Counted from the first letter of the stretch, positions 1 to 7,894 are shown. The stretch is DNA of 8,046 bases from Chloroflexota bacterium (GCA_003229915.1 QIGA01000215.1:1-8046), one strand, 5' to 3'. The notes: a model not told the origin generated them from the sequence alone. Made by a program: numbers and translations.

Positions 1-21
1 CGGTTTATAGTGGGTAGTTTG

Positions 22-55
22 TTCAGTATTGACTAAACATTCAGTATTTACTATA
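22..55. promoter_or_regulatory. Tandem palindromic operators for the GbsR/MarR-type regulator
   Basis: Two copies of one imperfect palindrome lie in tandem: TTCAGTATTGACTAAA at 22-37 and TTCAGTATTTACTATA at 40-55. The shared pattern is TTCAGT-N4-ACTAwA, with half-sites AGT and ACT in inverted orientation, and the copies are 18 bp apart start to start. They cover the -35 and -10 elements of the only good promoter here and lie just upstream of a winged-helix regulator gene. A dimeric wHTH protein binding both sites would block RNA polymerase, so negative autoregulation is the natural inference. The repeats are seen directly; the identity of the binding protein is inferred from position. Confidence 0.7.
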
Positions 56-57
56 CT
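29..57 (+). promoter_or_regulatory. Sigma-70-type promoter of the ABC export operon
   Basis: The -35 box is TTGACT (29-34), followed by a 17-bp spacer and the -10 box TATACT (52-57). Each hexamer matches the consensus at five of six positions. Transcription would start near 64. That leaves only about 5 nt before the ATG at 69 but about 32 nt before the ATG at 96, so the promoter also supports the later start codon. Both boxes lie within the tandem palindromes. Confidence 0.75.
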
Positions 58-95
58 TACAATATAAAATGAATCATGGCGTTAAGGGGTGCGAT

Positions 96-569
96 ATGAA
101 CGAAGAGCAACAACAGGACAAGGAGCAGCGTTTCGTGGAAGAGGTTGGGTTGTTCTTTGAGCAACGTGGCTTACCTCGCATGGCGGGGCGAATTCTGGGC
201 TGGCTCCTGATCTCCGATCCCCCACATCAGTCCGCAGATGAGCTGGCGGAAGCTCTGATGGCCAGCAAGGGCTCAATCAGCACCATGACCCGACTGCTCA
301 TCCGCATAGGCATGGTCGAGCGCATCAGCCTGCCAGGGCAGCGACGCGACTATTTCCTCATCAAGCCGGATGACTGGGACGAGTTGATAAAGGAAGGCCT
401 GACGAGGGTGACAGCGTTTCGGAGCCTGACCGAGCGAGGGCTGGAGCTGCTTGAAGGAAAGGATCCCCACATAAGGCAGCGACTGGAGCGTATGCGCGAC
501 ATGTATGCCTTTTTCGAACGGGAATTCCCTGCCCTCATAGAGCGGTGGGAGCAGGAACGCAATAGGTAA
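96..569 (+). CDS. GbsR/MarR-family winged-helix transcriptional regulator
   Basis: This 157-residue protein resembles the GbsR branch (COG1510-like) of the MarR superfamily. The N-terminal segment (about 11-36, FVEEVGLFFEQRGLPRMAGR) is typical of that branch. A winged helix-turn-helix follows (about 29-90), with a recognition helix near 58-70 (KGSISTMTRLLIRIG) and a wing near 75-90 (ERISLPGQRRDYF). The rest (95-155) is charged and helical and probably forms the dimer interface. The start at 96 is preferred over an in-frame ATG at 69 because AAGGGG (84-89) is well spaced before 96, while 69 has no ribosome binding site and lies almost at the predicted transcription start. Relatives regulate glycine-betaine genes or adjacent ABC exporters; here the gene leads an ABC-2 operon, so it is probably the local repressor. 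The ligand is unknown. Confidence 0.86.
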   Translation: MNEEQQQDKEQRFVEEVGLFFEQRGLPRMAGRILGWLLISDPPHQSADELAEALMASKGSISTMTRLLIRIGMVERISLPGQRRDYFLIKPDDWDELIKEGLTRVTAFRSLTERGLELLEGKDPHIRQRLERMRDMYAFFEREFPALIERWEQERNR

Positions 570-603
570 GCTGCTTGCTGCAGAAGGCTACGGTGTCAGC
601 CCG

Positions 604-615
604 GTCTGCGCAGAC
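604..615. promoter_or_regulatory. 12-bp perfect palindrome before the ATPase gene
   Basis: GTCTGCGCAGAC is a perfect 12-bp palindrome in the 66-bp gap between the regulator and the ATPase gene. It ends 6 bp before the GGAGGT ribosome binding site (622-627). It could be a second protein-binding site or a small RNA structure affecting translation of the ATPase. It is unlike the operators upstream of the regulator, no T-run follows it, and it is short enough to arise by chance. I see no promoter in this gap. Confidence 0.3.
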
Positions 616-635
616 TCGGTTGGAGGTAGAACGCT

Positions 636-1499
636 ATGGGTAACTATTCAATTGTTGCTGAGGACCTGACCTACTGGTATGGCGATCTGGTCGCTGTAGA
701 CCATATCAGCTTCCATGTGGCCGACGGCGAGATTTTAGGCTTTCTCGGCCCCAATGGCGCGGGCAAGTCAACTGCCTGGAAGATGCTGACGGGGCAACTC
801 AAACCCAAAGGCGGCAGGGCAACCGTGCTGGGCCGGGATATTGCCGAGGATTCCCAAAAGGTGCAGGGTGAAATAGGCGTCTGCTTTGAGTACACCAACC
901 TCTACGAGCAGATGAGCGCCAGCGAAAACCTGAGGTTGTTTGCACGCTTGTTCGGCGTGAGACGGTTTGATGACGAAGCACTCCTGAGACGTGTCGGCCT
1001 TGAAGGTTGGGGGAAACACAGGGTAGAGGAGTTCTCCAAGGGGATGAAGCAGCGCCTTATGGTAGCACGCAGCCTGGTCAATCAGCCCAAGATACTGTTC
1101 CTTGATGAGCCCACCTCCGGCCTTGATCCCGTATCTGCCGAGGCGATCCGCACAGTGATCCTCGAGGAGCGTGAGCGCGGAGCCACTATCTTTCTGACCA
1201 CCCACGATATGATGGAGGCCGACAAGATTAGCGACCGGGTGGCCTTCATCGACCAGGGAAAGATCGTTGCGCTGGACACACCGCATAACCTCAAGCAAAC
1301 CTACGGCAAACGAGCGCTCAAGGCAGAGGTCGCCGCCGACGGCGGCCTGGAGAATATCGAGATCCCTCTCGACATGGATGAGACCCCCGATGCCGTCCGC
1401 GAGCTTTTCTCACAGAAGAAGGTGATCACCATCCACAGCGAGGAGGCTACTTTGGAGGACATCTTCATCAGGATCACCGGCCGGGGGCTGCAAGCGTGA
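636..1499 (+). CDS. ABC-2 exporter ATP-binding protein
   Basis: This 287-residue nucleotide-binding subunit would power the two membrane proteins encoded next. In order it shows Walker A GPNGAGKST (38-46), signature FSKGMKQR (133-140, the relaxed LSGGQ form common in ABC-2 exporters), Walker B ILFLDEP (153-159), D-loop SGLD (161-164) and switch histidine H190. The C-terminal extension ends in LEDIFIRITGRG, the tail usual in the drug/sodium exporter (NatA/DrrA-like) group. The Q-loop position appears to be E85 (GVCFEYTNLYEQ) rather than Gln, a substitution I recall from relatives with FEEPNLYE-type loops. The ATG at 636 is well placed after GGAGGT (622-627). The stop overlaps the next start as GTGA, so translation is probably coupled. 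The substrate cannot be inferred. Confidence 0.93.
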   Translation: MGNYSIVAEDLTYWYGDLVAVDHISFHVADGEILGFLGPNGAGKSTAWKMLTGQLKPKGGRATVLGRDIAEDSQKVQGEIGVCFEYTNLYEQMSASENLRLFARLFGVRRFDDEALLRRVGLEGWGKHRVEEFSKGMKQRLMVARSLVNQPKILFLDEPTSGLDPVSAEAIRTVILEERERGATIFLTTHDMMEADKISDRVAFIDQGKIVALDTPHNLKQTYGKRALKAEVAADGGLENIEIPLDMDETPDAVRELFSQKKVITIHSEEATLEDIFIRITGRGLQA

Positions 1500-2557
1500 A
1501 CTGGCGCACTATGGGAATCCTTGTCTCCAAGGATTTCACCCTGTTCTTCAGGAATCGGTTCTTTGCCGTGATAACCATCCTCGGCCTCGTCGCCTACGCC
1601 GCAGTCTACTTCGTAATGCCGAGTTCAGTTAACGAGACCCTGGAGATCGGGCTCTATGCGCCGGTGGTTCCACCGGCACTGGAGGTGATGCAGGAGGCGG
1701 AAGGGGGTCTGGAAATTGAAAGGGTTGAATCTGAGGAGGCCCTCCGGGGAGGCGTGAGCGGAGGCCAATACATGGCCGGGCTGGTTTTCCCGGCCGACAT
1801 AATGGAGAAGTTTGAGCAGAACCAGCGTCCTGAGATCAAGGTGTACGTCGCTTCGGATATGCCCGACGAAATCAGAGAGGTCGTCAACAGTCTCATCACA
1901 GAGATGGCCTATCTTCAGACCGCACAAGCGTTAAATATCGACTGGCAGCCCGAGATTCTGGGGCGGGATATGGCTGGCCAGCAGATACCTCAGAGGGACC
2001 GTATACGTTCGCTCTTCGCAATCTTTATCCTTGTGACCGAAATCTTTGGCCTGGCCGGTTTGATCAGCGAAGAGGTCGAGCGGCGCACGGCCTGGGCTCT
2101 GCTCGTGACCCCGATGGCGGTCAGAGACCTCTTCACCGCCAAGGCGGTTCTGGGCACTATCATGGCTTTCAGCCAGGCTTTCCTGCTCCTGGCGGTAGTC
2201 GGGGGGCTGGGCGAACAGCCCCTGATAGTTGTGACAGCCTTGCTCCTCGGGGCAGTGCTCGTGACAGGTGTGGCCTTTCTTGTGGCGTCGCTGGCCAAGG
2301 GTTTCCTCTCGATCATTGCCTGGAGTGTTCCCGTTCTCGTTGTCCTGATTATCCCCGCCATCGGAATCATGATGCCTGGGGCTATCTCGGACTGGATCAA
2401 GGCCATCCCCTCGTACTATCTCACGGAGACGATATACCAGGTATCAAACTTCGGGGCCGGTTGGGGCGATGTCTGGCGTGACCTGCTCATACTCGCAGGG
2501 TTCAACGTCGCCATACTCTCGGTCGGAGTCCTGGCGCTGAGGAGGAAGTTCCAATGA
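1496..2557 (+). CDS. ABC-2 type permease, first subunit
   Basis: This 353-residue integral membrane protein is probably one half of the export channel. A cytoplasmic N-terminus leads into helix 1 (about 18-40, ending YFVMP). A soluble, probably external, domain follows (about 43-168), then five hydrophobic segments near 171-192, 212-236, 242-266, 270-293 and 330-348. The loop EEVERRTAWALLVTPMAVRDLFTAK after helix 2 matches the conserved cytoplasmic segment thought to contact the ATPase in ABC-2 permeases. The GTG start overlaps the ATPase stop by 4 bases with a G-rich stretch upstream (1483-1487). An ATG five codons later (1511) is an alternative. The next permease also starts with a 4-base overlap, so the three genes form a translationally coupled unit. 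Confidence 0.88.
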   Translation: MNWRTMGILVSKDFTLFFRNRFFAVITILGLVAYAAVYFVMPSSVNETLEIGLYAPVVPPALEVMQEAEGGLEIERVESEEALRGGVSGGQYMAGLVFPADIMEKFEQNQRPEIKVYVASDMPDEIREVVNSLITEMAYLQTAQALNIDWQPEILGRDMAGQQIPQRDRIRSLFAIFILVTEIFGLAGLISEEVERRTAWALLVTPMAVRDLFTAKAVLGTIMAFSQAFLLLAVVGGLGEQPLIVVTALLLGAVLVTGVAFLVASLAKGFLSIIAWSVPVLVVLIIPAIGIMMPGAISDWIKAIPSYYLTETIYQVSNFGAGWGDVWRDLLILAGFNVAILSVGVLALRRKFQ

Positions 2558-3615
2558 ACCTGAGACGTGTCGGCGTTCTTCTCAGCAAAGAGCTCTTTAT
2601 GGGCCCAAAGAACTTCATCTTCATCTTTGTATTAGTTGCCCCAATTGCTATATCGCTCGTAGTCTCGCTCGTTTTCGGTACGCTGTTCGCCGATCAGGCC
2701 ACGCTGGGAATCGTGGACGAAGGGAACTCCCAACTGGTGACTCTGGTCGAACAGTCGCCCTCGGTGGCCAGCAGGGAGTACTACGATGTCTCACAGCTCA
2801 AGGAAGCAGTAGCGGAGGGCGCAGTCGATGGGGGCATAGTGCTTCCCCCGGACTTCGACGGTTCAATCCTTCTGGGAGAGAGAACAGTAATACCGATCTA
2901 CATCTGGGGGGAAAGCCTGGCCAAGAACCGCACCATCCTGACAGTGACCGTGATGAACTTGATGAGGGAGCTGTCCGGGCAAGAACCTCCCGTGGAGATA
3001 GAAACTGTCACGCTCGGAGATCAGGAGAGCATCCCGTGGAATGACCGCCTGTTTCCGCTAGTCGTCCTCATAGCGGTGGTGATCGCCGGTGTGATGTTGC
3101 CGGGAACCTCGATCTTGCACGAGAAGGAGAAGAAGACCGTTGACGCCCTGGTGGCAACACCGACAACCATAGGCGAAGTGTTCCTGGCCAAGGGGCTGCT
3201 TGGCGTTATCATCGGCATGGTCATGGGCATAGTGATTCTTCTGTTGAATCAGACCCTGGGCAGCCAGCCGGGTCTGTTGATAATGGTGATGTTCCTCGGC
3301 TCGATAATGGCTACAGGAATTGGGATGCTGGTCAGCTCTATTGTCAAGGACACAACGTCGTTCTTTGCCACCACGAAGTTGTTTGGCATTCTTCTCTACG
3401 CCCCCGCGTTTTTCTATATGTTCCCGGAATTGCCGCAGTGGATCGGCAAGGTCTTTCCGACCTATTACATCGTAGAGCCGATCTTACAAATCAGTCAGCG
3501 AGGCGGCGGCTGGCCCGAAATCGCCGCGAATGTCTTTATCCTCATCGGGCTGAACATAATACTGGTCGCCCTGATGGCCTTCACATTGAGCAAAAAAAGA
3601 CAGTACGCAGTCTAG
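2554..3615 (+). CDS. ABC-2 type permease, second subunit
   Basis: This second 353-residue ABC-2 (NatB-like) permease probably pairs with the first. Helix 1 lies near 20-44. The external domain (about 45-163) contains LGIVDEGNSQ and a YDVSQLKEAVAEGAVDGGIVLP segment typical of this family. Helices follow near 166-185, 209-232, 240-264, 270-290 and 325-346. The cytoplasmic segment EKEKKTVDALVATPTTIGEVFLAK (about 191-213) parallels the one in permease 1. The two proteins share length and layout but only modest sequence, so they look like diverged relatives rather than a recent duplication. The ATG at 2554 overlaps the previous stop and is preceded by GGAGG (2541-2545). No convincing terminator follows the stop; a 6-bp stem at 3626-3644 lacks a T-run. 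Confidence 0.88.
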   Translation: MNLRRVGVLLSKELFMGPKNFIFIFVLVAPIAISLVVSLVFGTLFADQATLGIVDEGNSQLVTLVEQSPSVASREYYDVSQLKEAVAEGAVDGGIVLPPDFDGSILLGERTVIPIYIWGESLAKNRTILTVTVMNLMRELSGQEPPVEIETVTLGDQESIPWNDRLFPLVVLIAVVIAGVMLPGTSILHEKEKKTVDALVATPTTIGEVFLAKGLLGVIIGMVMGIVILLLNQTLGSQPGLLIMVMFLGSIMATGIGMLVSSIVKDTTSFFATTKLFGILLYAPAFFYMFPELPQWIGKVFPTYYIVEPILQISQRGGGWPEIAANVFILIGLNIILVALMAFTLSKKRQYAV

Positions 3616-3720
3616 CGTCAGGTCATGACGAAAGTTCCTCGTCAGCAATGTTGCGTGAGTGGGTGGAAAAGTGACTGGTAAATGACCTCTTATTCCTCTG
3701 TTGATGAGCGTGGGGGAAAG

Positions 3721-5079
3721 ATGTATCATACTAACCAGGCTGTGTATCAAGATACGATTGCTGCAATATCTACCCCCATCGGCGAGGGCGGGATCGGAAT
3801 CGTGAGGTTGAGCGGGAGGGAGGCCCGGCCAATCGCTCAGAGGCTATTCCCCAAGCAACTGGAGAACCGACGCCTCATCTACGGACACATAATCGATCCC
3901 GAAAGCGCAGATGTTGTCGATGAGGTGCTTGTGGCCTATATGGAGGCACCCCACACCTATACCAGAGAGGACCTCGTCGAGATCGACTGCCATGGGGGGC
4001 CTCTGCCGCTGCAGCGCATCCTTGAGCTAACCTTACGCTGCGGCGCTAGGCTGGCTAACCCCGGAGAGTTCACCCTGAGGGCGTTCCTGAACGGCAGGAT
4101 AGACCTGGCGCAGGCTGAGTCAGTTCTGGACGTGGTTCTAGCTAAAACCGAGGCCAGCCTCCGCCTCGCCGTACAGGGCCTGGGAGGGAGGCTCTCGAAG
4201 CCGATCCAGGAGGTGCGTGGCAGTCTAATGCATATCCTCGCCTATCTCACCGCCCGGATCGACTTCCCCGAGGATGAGGTGGAGGAACAGGACATCGCCA
4301 GGCCTCTGCAGGGCGCGCAATTGATGCTGCAAGACCTCATTGCTAGCGCGGATGCTGGCATGGTCTACAGACAAGGAGTGAGGACCGCTATCGTGGGCCG
4401 CCCCAATGTGGGGAAGTCGAGTCTGTTGAATCGCCTGCTGCGCCAGAGTCGGGCCATTGTCACCCCCATCCCCGGCACTACACGCGATACCCTTGAGGAA
4501 GTGGTAAATCTGAAAGGAGTGCCCTTCCTTCTCATTGACACCGCTGGTATCATTGACAGCGTGGACGAGGTGGGAGCCCTGGCGGTGGAACGCAGCAAGA
4601 GGGCAATCGAGCAAGCGGACTTCGTGTTGTTTGTAATCGATGCCAGCGAGCCCCTGACCGACTCGGACAGGCAACTGGTCGATCTTCTCGGCGAAAAAAC
4701 GGTACTGGTCGCAGCCAACAAGTGTGATCTGCCGTCACGGGCGGAGACGGACGAGCTGCCCTGGCTACAGGTATCGACCTCTGCGCTCACTGGGGAGGGG
4801 CTCACTGATCTTGAGAACGGTGTGGTTAACGCTGTCCTGGGAGGCAGGGTGGTCACCTCAGATGCCCCACTGGTAACCAACCCTCGTCACAAAGAGGCAC
4901 TGCTCAGGGCCAAAGAGCACCTGTCCCATGCCCAGACAGCTATCGCGGAGGGCCTGCCCGATGACTTCATCACTATCGACCTCACCGCAGCCCTGAACGC
5001 TTTGGGCGAGATAACGGGGGAAACAGTCACCGAGGACCTTCTGGAAACCATCTTCAGCCGGTTCTGCATCGGGAAGTAG
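3721..5079 (+). CDS. mnmE: tRNA uridine-5-carboxymethylaminomethyl modification GTPase MnmE
   Basis: MnmE is a potassium-activated GTPase that works with MnmG to modify carbon 5 of wobble uridine U34 in certain tRNAs; MnmG is not in this window. The 452-residue length is normal for the family. The N-terminal folate-binding domain begins with DTIAAISTPIGEGGIGIVR. The inserted G domain has G1 GRPNVGKS (226-233), G2 PGTTRDT, G3 DTAG (273-276) and G4 NKCD (333-336). The C-terminus is the diagnostic CIGK with catalytic Cys449. The ATG at 3721 is chosen because GGGGGAAAG precedes it and the DTIAAI motif then falls close to the N-terminus, as is usual. An in-frame ATG at 3682 would add 13 unconserved residues and has a weak ribosome binding site. 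The gene lies 105 bp after the ABC operon and 36 bp before the PAC2 gene. Confidence 0.96.
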   Translation: MYHTNQAVYQDTIAAISTPIGEGGIGIVRLSGREARPIAQRLFPKQLENRRLIYGHIIDPESADVVDEVLVAYMEAPHTYTREDLVEIDCHGGPLPLQRILELTLRCGARLANPGEFTLRAFLNGRIDLAQAESVLDVVLAKTEASLRLAVQGLGGRLSKPIQEVRGSLMHILAYLTARIDFPEDEVEEQDIARPLQGAQLMLQDLIASADAGMVYRQGVRTAIVGRPNVGKSSLLNRLLRQSRAIVTPIPGTTRDTLEEVVNLKGVPFLLIDTAGIIDSVDEVGALAVERSKRAIEQADFVLFVIDASEPLTDSDRQLVDLLGEKTVLVAANKCDLPSRAETDELPWLQVSTSALTGEGLTDLENGVVNAVLGGRVVTSDAPLVTNPRHKEALLRAKEHLSHAQTAIAEGLPDDFITIDLTAALNALGEITGETVTEDLLETIFSRFCIGK

Positions 5080-5115
5080 TTTTCAGGGTATGGGTCTGGG
5101 CATTAAGGGGGAGAC

Positions 5116-5898
5116 ATGAAATCAGTCAAGCTGTATCGAGAGCCTGAGATGGTAAATCCCTGCCTGGTTACTGCCTGGCCCGGCGTGGGGAATGTGGCAG
5201 TAATCGCCGCTACGTATCTGAAGGATAGGCTGAATGCTGAAGAGCTGGGGGAGATCGATCCCTCCGCCTTCTTCGACTTTGGCGGTGTTTTCATCAAGGA
5301 CAATCTGGTGGACACGCCGACATTCCCTGAAGGCAAGTTCTACTACTGGGATAGCGGAGGCGAGGGAAAAGACATAATTATCTTCCTGGCGGAGGCGCAG
5401 CCCGCTACCGGGTCATACGAATACGCTGGTTTGGTGCTGGATGTGGCACAGAGATTTGGGGTGAAAAGGGTGTACTCCCTGGCCGCTGCCATCACTGAAT
5501 ACCATCCTGACCAGCCGAGAGTGCTGGGAGCAGCCAGTTCCCCTGAGTTGCTTGAGGAGTTGAAGAAGCTTGAAGTAGTGATGGCGGGGGACTTCTATGT
5601 GGCGGGACTGAACGGCCTGCTGCTTGGAGTCGCCACGGAGAGGGGGATGGAGGGCGTTTGCCTGCTGGGAGAGACGGTGAAATATGCGGCCAGGATGGCG
5701 AATCCAAGAGCTTCACAGTCGGTGCTCGGAGCTTTGACCAACCTTCTTGGGGTGGAGATCGACATGGCCGAACTCGAGGAATTTGCCGAGAGCACGGAGA
5801 AACAAATCAGGCAAATAAACAACGAGATGAAAAGGGAGTTCCTGCAAAACTTCACCAAACCGATTTGGGAGCGGCAGGAGCACGAAGAAAACGGCTAA
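5116..5898 (+). CDS. PAC2-family protein (proteasome-assembly-chaperone-like)
   Basis: This 260-residue soluble protein has the hallmarks of the PAC2 family. TAWPGVGNVA (19-28) is the conserved N-terminal motif, and the later DFYVAGLNGLLLG (from 159) and VCLLGETV form the second conserved core. The C-terminal 45 residues, from about 216, are rich in Glu, Lys, Gln and Arg and probably form a long helix or coiled coil. Eukaryotic and archaeal relatives help assemble proteasomes, but the role of bacterial members without a proteasome is not established, so no specific function is assigned. The ATG follows AAGGGGGAG (5105-5113) closely. The gene is 36 bp after mnmE with no terminator between, so cotranscription is likely. 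It converges on ftsH; a link to proteolysis is only speculation from adjacency. Confidence 0.85.
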   Translation: MKSVKLYREPEMVNPCLVTAWPGVGNVAVIAATYLKDRLNAEELGEIDPSAFFDFGGVFIKDNLVDTPTFPEGKFYYWDSGGEGKDIIIFLAEAQPATGSYEYAGLVLDVAQRFGVKRVYSLAAAITEYHPDQPRVLGAASSPELLEELKKLEVVMAGDFYVAGLNGLLLGVATERGMEGVCLLGETVKYAARMANPRASQSVLGALTNLLGVEIDMAELEEFAESTEKQIRQINNEMKREFLQNFTKPIWERQEHEENG

Positions 5899-5926
5899 GA
5901 CTCATTAGATGGGCGAGATATAAATG

Positions 5927-5952
5927 GAGGGCTGGCCTGAAGGCCAGCCCTC
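5927..5952. terminator. Shared hairpin between convergent PAC2 and ftsH genes
   Basis: GAGGGCTGGCC (5927-5937) and GGCCAGCCCTC (5942-5952) form a perfect 11-bp, GC-rich stem with a TGAA tetraloop (5938-5941). It lies 28 bp after the PAC2 stop and 34 bp after the ftsH stop, as a bidirectional terminator should. The flanking T-tracts are poor: the + strand continues TCTATACGTT and the - strand CATTTATATC. It may therefore be a weak intrinsic terminator or an RNA 3'-end stabiliser. The hairpin itself is certain. Confidence 0.75.
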
Positions 5953-5986
5953 TCTATACGTTCCCACTAGGGCGAAGAATCACTTA

Positions 5987-7894
5987 CTAGTTATGGCTTA
6001 TGGCACTCTCGTCCTTTGAGCTGCCATCCACCGCCTCCGCTATCTGCTCTGGCTTCTCGTCATCGTCCTTCTCGGTAGTCGGTTCAGTTGAAGGCAGCGC
6101 ATCCTTGAACGCCGCCTCCAGCGCCTCTCCCTCGAGCGTCTCCTCAGCGATCAAGCGCTCTGCAATCTGAGCCAGCTTGGCCTTGTTTTTGGTCAGGATA
6201 TTCTTGGCCTCCACATAGGCGTGATCGATGAGGGCACCGATCTCCGCGTCAATATCGTTGGCCACACTGTCGCCGTAGTCCTTCTGTTCATCCATCATCC
6301 GTCCTAGGAACACCAGCTCCTCCCTGCGGCCAAAGGTGCGCAGACCCATTTTCTCGCTCATGCCATACTCTTTGACCATCTTACGAGCCAGGGTTGTCAC
6401 CTGCTCGAAGTCACTACTAGCCCCAGTGGTCACTTCCGCACCTCCGAACATGATCTCCTCAGCGGCGCGTCCTCCCAGGAAAGTAGTCATCATGGCCTGT
6501 AAATGTCCTACGGAGTAAAGGTGGCGATCTTCAGTGGGGAGTTGTTTAGTATACCCACCGGCCATACCACGGGCTACAATGGAAATCTTGTAAACCGGGT
6601 CGGCATTGGGCAGCATGCGGGCCACTAAGGCATGGCCTGCCTCGTGGTGCGCGATAACCTCCTTCTCCCTTTGGCTGACAGCACGGCTCCTCCGCTCCGG
6701 TCCGAGCTGGACGCGCTCGATTGCCTCCTGGAGCTCATCCAGGCTAATCGCCTTCTTGTCACGTCTCGCCGCCAGAAGAGCAGCCTCGTTAACCAGGTTC
6801 GCCAGATCGGCACCGCTGAAAAATGGCGTCTGCTTCGCGATAACCTCCAGATCGACACTTGAGTCCAGTGGCTTGCCCTTGGCATGGACCTCGAGGATAG
6901 CCTTTCGGCCATTTATATCGGGTTGATCGAGGACTACCCGGCGGTCGAATCTGCCTGGGCGAAGCAGGGCAGGATCGAGAATGTCAGGGCGGTTGGTGGC
7001 CGCGAGGACGATTACTTTGGTGCTGGAGTCGAAGCCGTCCATCTCCACCAGGATTTGATTAAGCGTCTGCTCCCTCTCATCGTGACCGCCGCCCAGACCC
7101 GAGCCGCGATGGCGGCCAACGGCGTCGATCTCATCGACAAAGATTATGCACGGCGCATTGCGTTTGGCTTGATCGAAGAGGTCACGCACACGTGAAGCAC
7201 CAACTCCCACGAACATCTCAACGAATTCGCTGCCGCTAATGGAGAAGAAAGGGACCCCCGCCTCCCCAGCGACAGCCCGAGCAAGCAGGGTCTTGCCCGT
7301 ACCTGGAGGCCCGATAAGCAATACCCCACTCGGGATGCGCGCCCCCAGGGCCATAAATTTCTCAGGATACTGGAGGAACTCCACTACCTCCTGTAATTCC
7401 TGCTTCGCCTCCTCGACCCCAGCCACGTCATCGAAGCTAATAGTTGGTTTGTCACCGCTAGCCAGCCGCGCGCGGCTTTTGCCAAAGGACATGGCCTGAC
7501 TTGAACCGCCCTGCGCCTGACGCAGTATAAACAGAAGCAACCCCCCGAAAAGGATCAGCGGCAGGAAGTTGATCAGTATCCCAGCCCAACTGCCCCATCC
7601 CCCCCGACCCGCATAGTTAAGGGACACCTTCTCCTGTGCGATCTCGGTATCAAACACCTCTAAAGCGTCAAAGCTCTCGGGAATGGTGGCTTCAAATGTC
7701 TCGCCACCTATAACGGCGGTTAGCGAGGTCCCGTTGATGGTAACCTCCCCACCATCGTTCTTTATCTTGGCGATTAATTCCGCCGTAGTGATGCTCTCAC
7801 CACCACTACTAGGCGAGATGAGCGTAAAGAATACGGCTATCGCCACCACCAGGATGATGAGCCAGATAACCAAACCTCGAGATATTTTGGGCAT
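5987..7894 (-). CDS. ftsH: ATP-dependent zinc metalloprotease FtsH
   Basis: FtsH is a membrane-anchored hexameric AAA+ protease that extracts and degrades misfolded membrane proteins and some regulatory proteins. With its start at 7894 it has 635 residues, a normal length. Order: helix 1 (about 6-26), a small external domain, helix 2 (about 98-122, ending LRQAQGG), then the AAA module with Walker A GPPGTGKT (195-202), pore motif MFVGVGA, Walker B IIFVDEID (D254, E255) and second-region-of-homology arginines in RPGRFDRR. The protease domain has HEAGH (417-421, catalytic E418) and the third zinc ligand D495 (SSDFEQ). The tail is acidic and low-complexity. An in-frame ATG at 7969 would add 25 residues, but it lies upstream of the predicted promoter; the ATG at 7894 has GGAAGGGAAG (7897-7906) before it. 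All catalytic residues are present. Confidence 0.97.
   Translation of the reverse strand: MPKISRGLVIWLIILVVAIAVFFTLISPSSGGESITTAELIAKIKNDGGEVTINGTSLTAVIGGETFEATIPESFDALEVFDTEIAQEKVSLNYAGRGGWGSWAGILINFLPLILFGGLLLFILRQAQGGSSQAMSFGKSRARLASGDKPTISFDDVAGVEEAKQELQEVVEFLQYPEKFMALGARIPSGVLLIGPPGTGKTLLARAVAGEAGVPFFSISGSEFVEMFVGVGASRVRDLFDQAKRNAPCIIFVDEIDAVGRHRGSGLGGGHDEREQTLNQILVEMDGFDSSTKVIVLAATNRPDILDPALLRPGRFDRRVVLDQPDINGRKAILEVHAKGKPLDSSVDLEVIAKQTPFFSGADLANLVNEAALLAARRDKKAISLDELQEAIERVQLGPERRSRAVSQREKEVIAHHEAGHALVARMLPNADPVYKISIVARGMAGGYTKQLPTEDRHLYSVGHLQAMMTTFLGGRAAEEIMFGGAEVTTGASSDFEQVTTLARKMVKEYGMSEKMGLRTFGRREELVFLGRMMDEQKDYGDSVANDIDAEIGALIDHAYVEAKNILTKNKAKLAQIAERLIAEETLEGEALEAAFKDALPSTEPTTEKDDDEKPEQIAEAVDGSSKDESAISHN

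Noticed and set aside
586..601. Small hairpin GGCT / AGCC in the regulator-ATPase gap
   Set aside because: Four base pairs with an 8-base loop is well within chance expectation.
3593..3600. A-rich run near the 3' end of permease 2 as a frameshift site
   Set aside because: It encodes SKK a few residues before the stop, and no useful product would arise from slippage; the permease ends with the normal basic tail.
3626..3644. Possible terminator after the ABC operon (TGACGA / TCGTCA)
   Set aside because: The stem is only 6 bp, its arms can also pair with the CGTCA at 3616-3620, and no T-run follows. Read-through into mnmE cannot be excluded.
3438..3674. Open reading frame of 78 codons overlapping the end of permease 2
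   Set aside because: It lies in another frame almost wholly inside the permease gene, has no recognisable domain and no ribosome binding site.
3701..3729. Possible mnmE promoter TTGATG, 17 bp, TATCAT
   Set aside because: The hexamers and spacing are reasonable, but the -10 falls inside the coding sequence after the well-supported ATG at 3721. It would force a start at GTG 3742, which has no good ribosome binding site. More likely chance.
5658..5990. Open reading frame of 110 codons across the end of the PAC2 gene
   Set aside because: It overlaps the PAC2 gene in another frame and runs through the intergenic hairpin to the ftsH stop; the protein has no family features.
6606..6926. Plus-strand open reading frames inside ftsH
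   Set aside because: They are antisense shadows of the highly conserved FtsH coding sequence, without ribosome binding sites or domain signals.
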